DNA of 64,000 nucleotides from Bisporella sp. PMI_857. Its lineage: Eukaryota; Ascomycota; Leotiomycetes; Helotiales; Helotiaceae. Shown here one piece after another: positions 55,924 to 64,000 of the stretch. The notes beneath the pieces are model-generated. The model was not told the origin of the DNA. It did no database searches and saw nothing but the letters and a program-made list of their open reading frames with translations. The stretch is from the NCBI GenBank assembly GCA_021307315.1, contig JAJSPD010000050.1, positions 186,001 through 250,000 of the forward strand, read 5' to 3'. The position numbers and the translations under genes are program-made. The stretch's first letter is position 1; every line of letters starts with the position of its first letter.

Positions 55924-58236
55924 TTAGAATCCGAATAGTCCTTTCGCCCACCTACGTACCGGTCGTAATACGAACTCGCTCGTCGACTTTGTTTTCTTTT
56001 CATTCCACTCCGTCGCATCAGTAACATTAGAGTCCGTGACTGGCTCACTGCTGTTACTCTCACGCTCCTGGCCCAGCGCCTCCCATTCATACAAAGTCCT
56101 ATTCAAGTCTCTTTGTGCACTACGACGCTTTTGCTCCTCCGTGCTCCAACTTGACTTCCGAGCCAATGGTCTATAATATTCGTGAGCTGCTCCAGTGGGG
56201 TATGTATCAGATATATCCCGTTTGGAGGTATACTTTGTGATGACGCCTGGGTCTATAATGCGTCTGATCGATACATCCGATCCATCCACGGTTGTCTTGT
56301 CGGCAATCGGCAGACTAGGGGTCTCAAATGGAAGAGTTATTTCCGTCATTGCTTCGAGGTTTACTAGTGGACTGGCATGAACTTTTCTGACAAGACCAAG
56401 CTCATGTGTTCTGATACGCAGAGTCTGAGTTTTCCTAACATTCCGAAACTTAGAATCCCTAGCATGGACACCCTGAGTATTTCTATTTTTCACAGGCTTG
56501 TATTTTTTGATCTTGAGAGGCTCGGAAATATCTGGTTCAAGACTACTTAGTGCTATGCTCGAATCGACTTTGGAGCATTTTCGAACCACTTACTCATCTC
56601 ATTTTTCTTCAACACGGCCTTAGTTAATCTAGCAATTTGCAAAAGGCGCGCATCATCTGAAAACTGAGCAAGTATTTGTATGCCAGCGAATGGTGGAGCG
56701 CCATTCGAAGAAGGGACTTCAGCCGGAATACTAATAGCTGGAATGCCGGCCAGACTCGCGGGCACCGTGAAGACATCATTCATGTAGCTGTCCACAGGGG
56801 ATTGCTTTGAAATACTCTCGAGAGTAGGGGCTAGTGTTGGTGCCGTTGGACACAGAATAAAGTCTACCTGTGAAGGTCCGAGCTTGTCATCCAATGTGAT
56901 CGACTCATCCAGCTCGCTGAGATCAAATTGTTCCGGTGGGCGAAGGGGGTTAGGAATACGGAACACGCGGTCAAAGTCGCGCTGAACCAGTCGCCTGACT
57001 TTTTGAGCCTTTATAAAATAGTTGTCAATGGCCGCTGAGCTCAACGTGTATGAGCCAAGAAGAATACGCCTCTTAGTCTCATCACCAAAAAGCTGTCCTC
57101 TTGTTGCGGAATAAAGAACATCGCCAACACCATCGCTCTTAGAACTTCGAGTGCCATATCTGATCCCATCATATTTAGAGAGATTCGACGCTGCTTCCGC
57201 TGCAGCTATGACATAATAGGCCGACAACGCATGCTTGGTATTTGGAAGAGAGACTGGAACAACAACGCAACCTTCACGCTGCATATTCTCTAGTACTGAT
57301 TGCCAGACTCCTCGGACGTCCGGATCAAGTTCCAGGAGATTGTACTCAACAGGAACACCAATCTTGATAGGTTTATCTGTCATCTCGAGGCTTGATATCA
57401 AAGGGCGTATTGAACTGGTATTCACGGCGGCCTTTCGTCTTTGTTTCAGGCGGCTTCGAGCAGCCTCTGGTAAAGAGGTTGGATCCTTAGGGTCATGTAA
57501 ATATATACCCGGCAACTTCATCAGAAGATCCATCGAAGATGAAAGAATACCGACGGTATCAAGTGAATTTGCGTAAGGAATGACACCCCAGCGTGAAATC
57601 ATGCCATACGAAGGCTTAAACCCTATAATGCCAGTATAGGCAGCTGGTAGTCTAACAGAGCCACCAGTATCTGTGCCTAAAGCAATGTTACATTCCCCAC
57701 TCGCGACAGCTATAGCACTCCCACCAGAGCTTCCCCCAGCGGAATACTGCTCGTATGGTGAAACGTTATGCACAGCGCCTAGGAAAGAGTTTATCGAATG
57801 AGAGCCCATTCCAAATTCGTCCATGTTGGTCTTTTCGAACACTTCAAAGCCACGCTTTTCCCGAAAGCGTTCTATAACAGTGGCTTCAAATGGGCTCTTA
57901 TAGCGTTGTAATATACCTGATGCTGCTGTTGTGGAATATTCCTTCGTAACGATATTGTCTTTCACGCCAAGTCTTTTCCATTGAGGTATTTCGTCTGTCT
58001 TCTGTTAGGATATGTTTGTGCAATCTATCTACCAGGCAAATCATACCATTTTGTGCACCTCTCACTTTGAAATGAGCCTGCTCAGTCTGTGTCTGGCCAT
58101 CATCATCGGCATAATCTGCTGCAGTTGGCTCAGTGTGTAGACATCTTATGGAGGAGTGTTTTTGGCAAGTCAATGTGGCTTCACAACTTTGGGAGACATG
58201 CTTAGCAGCACTTCGAAGCGCAGCTGACCTGAGCAT
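55924..58236 (-). CDS. mitochondrial glutamyl-tRNA(Gln) amidotransferase subunit A (GatA), with a probable spliced C-terminal extension
   Basis: Exon 1 (58236-58066) carries a targeting-type N-terminus. A 64-bp GTGAGA intron leads to exon 2 (from 58001). Amidase-signature parts are LGVKDNI with the catalytic Lys, KTNMDEFGMGSHS, YSAGGSSGGSAIAVASGE with the Ser, and GTDTGGSVRLPAAYTG with the second Ser. Later parts include GFKPSYGMISRWGVIPYANS, TVPASLAGIPAISIP and FAGIQILAQ. Reading straight on, the frame stops at 56553 after PKSIRA (539 residues). A strong GTAAGT donor lies at 56593, and a 62-bp intron to 56532 joins in frame to a 608-base open segment ending at 55924, giving 728 residues. That segment has no early ATG of its own. 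It contains FRNVRKTQTLRIRTHELG, AAHEYYRPLARKSSWSTEE and LRPVRRWAKGLFGF, and matches no family I know. GatA works with GatB and GatF in mitochondria to make Gln-tRNA(Gln). The core call is firm; the tail is inferred. Confidence 0.86.
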
Positions 58237-58610
58237 TGACGCGCGTCCATCAAGTATGAAGGAATGGCCAATATGCTGCGAGAGAAAGAGTCACTTATCT
58301 TCATGAGCGTCTCCCAGAAATTGTGGTAATTGGAGATGCTTATATAATCTCTTATCTTATCGCTTGGCGCCATCCCAGCCTTCACGTCACCAGGGTTGTC
58401 AGCCTTGCATGGGACCTCATGGTTGGGTCATGAGTGTCAGGTACCACATTATCTCTACTCATTCTACAGCTTTGCTGGCTCTTGATCCTCTTAGAAAGCT
58501 ATTTTCAGTCAATCTTCTCTGTATACTGCTTACTCTTGTATTGTAACCCAAAAACGCCATCTTCAGCATAAAAGTCACCGTTGAATGCAGCTCCAAACAC
58601 AGCCGTCGCC
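58237..58610. promoter_or_regulatory. divergent intergenic region of gatA and the phosphoesterase gene
   Basis: 374 bp between divergent start codons. Short ORFs here have no domain. No specific site is claimed. Confidence 0.5.
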
Positions 58611-60496
58611 ATGAAATGCATCGGTCCTTCATACTTGGGCATAAGCCTATACATTTCACACGTACTTGCTGAACAACCTTCAGCACCACAGCCAGTTGCA
58701 GCCCCTATGCGACCGCTTCCATGGGCTCAGCTTAATTTCCTACAAACAACAGACACCCATGGTTGGCATGCGGGACACTTACAAGAGTGAGTATGCAGAA
58801 CCGCATATTATGACTGGTATCACTGACACTGTATAGGCCACAGTACTCAGCAGACTGGGGAGATTACATCTCATTTGCGACCCGTATACGCGAGCTAGCA
58901 GATGAACGAGATGTTGACGTTCTCCTTATTGATACAGGCGATCGCATAGAAGGAAACGGACTCTACGATGCTTCAAATCCCAAGGGGAAATATACTTATG
59001 ACATCTTCCGGGAACAAAAAATCGACGTGATCACTCCTGGAAATCATGAGCTTTATCAGCGGGATGCAGCTGATCGAGAATACAACCAGACTGTCCCGAA
59101 CTTCAAGGGCAATTATATTGCCTCAAACCTTGACTATGTGCTTCCCGCAACAGGAGAAAGAGTACCCATGGCTCAAAGGTTTCGAAAATTTACTACCAAA
59201 AATCAGAAAATAAAGGTCCTGGCATTTGGATTCTTATTTGATTTTTCAGGCAATGCAAATAATACTGTGGTCCAAAAAGTGGAAGACACAATAAAGGAGA
59301 AGTGGTTTCAAGACGCTATCCGAGAGAAAGTTGACCTATTTGTGGTTGCTGGTCACGTAACGTTGCCTGGCACGGAATACAGGGCTCTGTTCAAAGCCAT
59401 TAGGAGCCAAAATTGGAACACACCAATCCAATTCTTCGGAGGCCATAGCCACATTCGAGATTTCTATAAGTATGATTCGACAGCGTACGGCATTCAAAGT
59501 GGTCGGTACATGGAGACCATTGGATGGATGTCGATTGAAGGCATTAAGATCAAAAGCGAGAACAACCCAGAAGAATTGAAGCCTCGAGCGAGTATGTCAT
59601 TCCAGAGGCGATACATTGACAATAACTTGTTCGGCTATCACTATCATACTGGCTTAAACGAAACTACGTTTCCTACTGAACACGGCAAGAATGTATCTAA
59701 GTTCATCACTGAAGGAAGAAAGGCATTAAATCTTGACAATAGCTATGGCTGTGCACCTAAAGACCTTTGGCTCAACAGAGCGCCATATCCTAGCAACGAC
59801 AGCATTCTCACATGGCTAGAATCGGAAGTCCTGCCAGACATTATTGTACACCCGGAGCGAAAGGATATACCCACTTTGGCGTTAACTAACTCTGGAGCTT
59901 TGAGATTTGATATCTTCAAAGGCGCTTTCACTATTGACACTACATACATCATATCGCCATTTGTCAGCGAATTTCAATATATAAAAGATGTTCCATATAA
60001 ATCCGCCAGTAACGTTTTAAAACTTATTAACAATGCTGGGCAAGTACTACAACATTCGAATTTAGAGCTGTCCCAACTAGCTCCTGCCGAGCAAATATCG
60101 ATTCAGAATGATCGAATTGCATCCTCGACTCCTCAGGTCATGCATATTCTAGGGGATGCACAATCACCCTTGCTTCCGGTTTCCGATTCTCCAAGTCTGA
60201 TTCCTGGGTATACTACCAAAGATGCTGGTGGCGACGACGGCGACGATACGCTCCACGAACCTATTTCCTTCTACCGCGTCCCTAACGCCATCCAGAGCGC
60301 GCTTTCAATTCCCACAGACAAAGATCCAGAAACTGTCGATCTAGTCTTCATCGATTTCATTCAGCCGTGGGTTTTGGCGGCGCTGGCTTATTCAGGAAGT
60401 TTGTACAACACGAGCCAGGTGGAGAACTATCGCCCAGAGACGCTCACGGCCCTCATGTCGGGATGGATCAAGAAAAATTGGGGCCAAGACTGTTAG
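58611..60496 (+). CDS. secreted 5'-nucleotidase-type calcineurin-like phosphoesterase
   Basis: Two exons (58611-58786 and 58837-60496) with a 50-bp GTGAGT intron give 611 residues. The ATG at 58611 begins a signal peptide (MKCIGPSYLGISLYISH...); the longer frame starts with TTG. The metal-binding motifs of this family are all present: LQTTDTHGWHAG (D-x-H), LLIDTGDRIEGNG (GD), VITPGNHELYQ (GNHE), VVAGHVTLPGTE and FFGGHSHIRDF (GHxH). The second half is the 5'-nucleotidase C-terminal type, with IPTLALTNSGALRFDIF and FTIDTTYIISPF. Several N-glycosylation sequons fit secretion. Substrates may be nucleotides or other phosphoesters outside the cell. No GPI-anchor signal is evident at the C-terminus (WIKKNWGQDC). 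Confidence 0.9.
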
Positions 60497-61218
60497 ACTG
60501 ATTGATGCTTGATTTGTTGGATCTTAAGGGAAGGCGTTGGACAATATATGTTGATACCATTTAGCGCGTAGGGGTATTACATAGATCGCCGTAACAGTAA
60601 TTTAGATTTTGCTACCTTATTGTAACAATTTGTGAGCCAATCTATGTTTTCTTCATTAGTCTATTGCTATGCGGCAACCCCCCTCCCCCCTTTTCGTCTC
60701 GCTTAAGAATCGCAAGGAGACGATGTGCCTCATTTCAGGCCCTTCATTTCCGGCACATGAAAAGCTAAAAGCCTTCCTTCCACCGCACATCTAGCCGAGA
60801 TGCGAAGGAAGCCCACGCTTGCAATATTCATGTGCGCTATCAAGGGGGACCCAGGGATCGAAATCCAGCGTTTGATTCATGACGTCACGGGAGAACGGCC
60901 GCTGGGTTTAAGAGAGGAGGGAGAGAAGCATGGGACTAGGACCATGATTGGTTGCGAGCTAACACGGGCAGAGGCTAACCTCTTTCGCGCGGCAATAGAA
61001 AGGTGCCGCGCAGGTAGTGTGTCCGGCGCTTCTTTGCATGATGAGGATTAGAGATCTGGACATGATGGCAGTTTCGGTGCTCTTCAGATGGAGGGAAGAC
61101 GTTTGCAGGGTTGGTTGATGGGTGAGCTTGTAGACGCTTTGGAGGCCTTGTTATCTCCTCCTGTTGAGAGGTTGTAGATGCGTTTGCCATGACATGGGTC
61201 TATGGCTGGCGTCTGGGC
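60497..61218. other. intergenic with one unrecognised ORF
   Basis: The ORF at 60800-61051 (+, 83 residues) is charged and starts MRRKPTLAIFMCAIKGDPG. It has coding-like composition but no family I recognise. Confidence 0.4.
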
Positions 61219-61703
61219 TCAGGCTTTCACCGACATCGACTCCAAGAAGCCGATAAGATCGTCTTCCGATAGGAGAACATAGTCCCACGAGCCGCTGGCG
61301 TTGGCGTTGGCGATGGCTTCGTGAATACGGTGAAGATTGATTCTCGAGAGTAGAAATGAAGAAGCGTTGCGGGAGTTCGTAGAGGCATGGCAATCCATTC
61401 AAGTAACTGCGAAATCCGGTATCAGACGTGAAATTATCCACGTTCGGAATCAAGCACATATGTACTCATCCTGTTTGTGGCATTTATGCTCCAGCTTCAG
61501 CCCTTGGTCGCCATCGTAGATCCACTAGGTTAACATGCCGAAGATATCTGGAGAAACATCATCGGGAACCATCTTCTGCGCCTTTCCCTCCAAGAACTCT
61601 CTGTTAAACGCCGCTGCAAAGGGAGATGACGCCTTGCAAATGGTGGTCTTGTGGATGGCGAATTTGTGATATTGGCCGTTGGGAACTACTGCATCGTCAG
61701 ATT
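61219..61703 (-). pseudogene. BTB/POZ-domain pseudogene with three in-frame stops
   Basis: One minus-strand frame reads VVPNGQYHKFAIHKTTICKA, then SSPFAAAFNREFLEGKAQKM and VPDDVSPDIFGMLT. A TAG is followed by WIYDGDQGLKLEHKC. Two TGA codons interrupt later, before SFLLSRINLHRIHEAIANAN and SWDYVLLSEDDLIGFLES. The 'f.vHk..lc..S.fF.aaf.g.F.E' and 'F...l.WiY' patterns are the BTB core of fungal proteins. Frame is kept across the whole piece, so decay seems to be by point mutation only. BTB proteins normally dimerise or act as Cul3 adaptors; this copy is inactive unless the stops are sequence errors. Confidence 0.7.
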
Positions 61704-62335
61704 TTCACTTCTCAACTGTATACTGACAGCTAACCTTGAGAGTCCTTAGTGGGCAAGTCACTTTCATCGGTTAGTGCTTCTGAGTCGTGCTTAGGGATGA
61801 GGATCGTAACTGCATATGCGCTGGTAGCGCACTGGGTTAGTATTGTCTTGAATAATGTCTCCAGAAGCTTATTTATGGGGTCTCCTTACAAGCAGTCAAG
61901 ACTAGTGGCGTATTTACGCTCAGCTTCTGTTTCTGACACGGAGATGGCAGCGATAAGTAGTGTTATCAGAAATCAAGGTTATGTTATTAGAAGGTTGAAG
62001 GTCGAAAGCTAAGATTATAAAAATCGAAGCCTAAAAGGCGGGAATGATTAAAGAGTCTCCAGGCTCAGGTGGTGAGCAGAAAGACTGCGACAAAATGCCA
62101 ATCCCAGCCTTGTTACTATCCTGGCTCTTCAAGCTTCTCAATGCATAATTTCTTTCAACCCATTATACCCTATTCAGGTCTCTTCTTAGCAGCCATACCC
62201 TTGTTAAAGGCATCTATGCAAAGATGCCAGAACCTTAAGTCTACCCTTCGGGCAGTAGCACTGACTCACGGCAATAGAGATCATCCCACCTCCAAACCAT
62301 AATACAAATCCCTTCTAGATACCTCTCTCTTGAAT
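61704..62335. other. intergenic; no supported gene
   Basis: ORFs at 61749-62012 and 62069-62302 have no recognisable domain. Confidence 0.45.
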
Positions 62336-62647
62336 TTATCTCCTTCCCTTCTCAGTCTTCACCGTCCTCTGGGTATCAAGACCGTGGCCATCGCAGAACC
62401 ATCGGTAACCACAAGCATCATCTTCGATCCTCAACAAGGCACATCGCTCCTCGCTTTGGAAGCATGCGAAATAACGTACATTCTCTTGGTCCCAGACCCG
62501 CCTTGATGCGTAGTTCGTGCTTGAGGCATGATTACACCATGGACCGCCGCGTGAATGAAACGTGCATAATGCGCCATTATGCTTCAAAAGCATGGGGTTG
62601 AGGGCCACGAGGCCTGATACAGAGAGTACATGCTCAGGATAGTCCAC
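62336..62647 (-). CDS. unrecognised Cys-containing ORF
   Basis: About 103 open codons with YPEHVLSVSGLVALNPMLL, CTFHSRGGPWCNHASS, FACFQSEERCALLRI and DDACGYRWFCDGHGL. Seven cysteines and the Trp/Gly spacing suggest a folded domain, but I do not know the family. The frame opens with GTG, and the stop just upstream implies a missing 5' exon. It may be an exon, a fragment, or chance. Confidence 0.3.
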   Translation of the reverse strand: MDYPEHVLSVSGLVALNPMLLKHNGALCTFHSRGGPWCNHASSTNYASRRVWDQENVRYFACFQSEERCALLRIEDDACGYRWFCDGHGLDTQRTVKTEKGRR

Positions 62648-62919
62648 CTCAGCGTTTCCTAATCGGGTAATAGCCGTCCATGATGTGCCAACGTCTCAAC
62701 CGTGGATGGAATTTAACAGCGCCTTTTGATTTCAGATGGTCCACTTTCTCTGCAATATCACTCTATTAGATTTTAAACCAAAGGCCAATTTAGGATCACT
62801 GGTCTTTTGGGCAAGAGCGGCGGCCGATGTCTGATAATCATCATTCAATTCTATATCTTCATATCTACATCTAACCAGCCTTCGGCTCTTCCTTTTCCTT
62901 CTTCAGCTCCTGGAAGCCT

Positions 62920-63950
62920 CTATACCAGCGGTGCAAATCCAAATCTTGGCACACTCGCGTCAAAGATGCCATAGTAAGCATTGAAGAACACATCTCCATA
63001 AATGTTCTGGCTTCCACCACCCACACTCTGCAAGCTGCCAAAGCAAGTGGTCGAATCTACAGCTGCGAAGTTTAACAAAGACCCTGGGATTGTGGCGTAA
63101 CTGCTTGTCCCGATTCTCACACTGAATGACGGCAATGTTGCACTGCATGGGAACACGTATCCACCTTGCGTGCTATCATACGTAGCACCTGAAACTTTGG
63201 CATAGTACGCGTCGACAGCAGCATCTCCGGTAAGAAGAAGGGTGGTTCCAGTATCGGCAATACCAGTGAATCCAGACATGCTGCCTACCGTGGAGCCAAC
63301 TTTGTAGGATGTGGATGGGAACTCCCAGAAACCATTACCAGAAGAGACAGTGGCGTATACAGGAGTTCCTGTATATTTCGTAGTGTCAAGGTAGCCGAAG
63401 TCGTAAGCTCCGTTAGCTTGGAATGGTAGGTAGGCGGCGAAGAGAGCGGAGTTAAGGCTAGACTTTGCGTTATCGAAGAAAGTCTTTGCTTGTGTGGGTT
63501 GAACGGTATTGATACTGCTGAATGCCAGCCCAAGGAGACCATCAGATTGGTCACTCACAAAGGTGGTGGACACTTTTTTGGCCAGCTCCACAACTTGTTT
63601 GGTTACCTGTATACATTAGTTAGATAAATGTCTAAAACCAGAATTCCGGATGATTTAAGATAATTTAGACGTACAGTAGTTCCGCCGACCTTGACGACGT
63701 CGGTTCCACAAACCCCACTAGCTCCAGATCCATCGGCATACGATATATCCCAGGTACATCCTGATATAGACTTGTAGGTCGTGCTCTTGGAGGAGGTGAA
63801 ATAATCGTGTCCGGAGCGCGAAGATGATGCCAGGAGAGAGGAGAAGACCCAGAGATCAGCACTTCCCGTATCAAAATCCAGGTTTAACGTTTGTCCGGTA
63901 GTCCCAACAGAGACTGGCACAAGGTACTCAACGCCATCAGCTGGTGTTGC
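62920..63950 (-). CDS. pepsin-type aspartic protease (aspergillopepsin-like), 5' end beyond the window
   Basis: The two visible exons (63950-63675 and 63606-62920) are joined by a 68-bp GTACGT intron. A further intron acceptor (TATAG at 63951-63955) shows that the first exon or exons lie beyond the right edge. The first catalytic motif is [15 protein letters not shown] and the second [14 protein letters not shown]; both aspartates are intact. Other family landmarks are [20 protein letters not shown] (the flap Tyr region), [25 protein letters not shown] and [16 protein letters not shown]. The C-terminus GFAPLV is normal. Secreted A1 proteases of this group work at acidic pH on extracellular proteins. 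The signal and propeptide are not in the window. Confidence 0.93.
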
Positions 63951-64000
63951 CTATACAGTTGGGATTAGTTAACTTTTTCTTTAACGGTCTGGCATTCGAG

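Noticed and set aside
56553..57965. General amidase rather than GatA
   Set aside because: The order KTNMDEFGMGSHS, GGSSGGSA, GTDTGGSVRLPA, GFKPSYG.SR.G and the targeting-type N-terminus fit mitochondrial GatA much better than nitrilase-linked or acetamidase-type enzymes.
1..64000. A secondary-metabolite cluster
   Set aside because: No PKS, NRPS, terpene synthase or DMATS core gene is present. The methyltransferase, MDR relic and bZIP gene are scattered and separated by housekeeping genes.

Overview
The window looks like nuclear DNA of a filamentous ascomycete (Pezizomycotina). A Leotiomycetes/Helotiales-type genome is a guess from the family mix. The evidence is short GT-AG introns (mostly 45-115 bp) that repeatedly restore reading frame, together with fungal families: a HET-domain protein, a fungal rhodopsin-domain 7TM protein, Atg3, Bot1/mS35, Etr1, NC2-beta and an aspergillopepsin-like protease. 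No rRNA, credible tRNA, CRISPR array or bacterial-type operon was seen. Gene models were spliced by hand; wherever I give a protein length, the exon lengths sum to a multiple of three.

Layout. 1-11.7 kb: a gene 3' end, a BRCT protein, a bZIP factor, a single-pass surface protein, a charged nuclear-type protein and two poorly resolved small genes. 12.5-21.5 kb: an accessory stretch with one intact membrane ectodomain gene (14.2-16.3 kb) among broken pieces: a DUF7730-like fragment, a HET fragment, an acidic ORF with one in-frame stop, a frameshifted ankyrin gene and Pol III-box-like motifs. 21.5-27.1 kb: a secreted, probably GPI-anchored, Cys-rich plus NucA/NucB-like protein, and a J-domain protein with a membrane-spanning Cys-rich tail. 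27.1-31.2 kb: AT-rich and gene-poor, holding a 1000-bp element with 73-bp terminal inverted repeats and a 9-bp target duplication. 31.2-36.6 kb: a conserved block of Bot1/mS35, a PTP-type phosphatase, a CCDC97-like protein and Atg3. 36.6-41.1 kb: gene-poor, with a 173-bp pogo-like MITE and a decayed MDR oxidoreductase. 41.1-48.6 kb: a rhodopsin-domain receptor-like protein, an F-box-like protein and a large HET protein. 49.4-60.5 kb: conserved genes NC2-beta, a methyltransferase, a disordered protein, Etr1, mitochondrial GatA and a secreted 5'-nucleotidase-type phosphoesterase. 60.5-64 kb: a BTB pseudogene, an unknown ORF and an aspartic protease cut by the right edge.

Three of the conserved genes serve mitochondria (mS35 in translation, GatA in Gln-tRNA formation, Etr1 in type II fatty acid synthesis); Atg3 acts in autophagy and NC2-beta in transcription. 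Surface-facing genes (14.2, 21.5, 41.1, 58.6, 63 kb) and self/non-self-type domains (HET, ankyrin, BTB, F-box-like), many of them broken, lie in between. I see no gene cluster that forms a clear new multi-gene system. The most unusual items are the NucA/NucB-like wall protein, the J-domain membrane protein, the probable spliced tail on GatA and the 1-kb inverted-repeat element.
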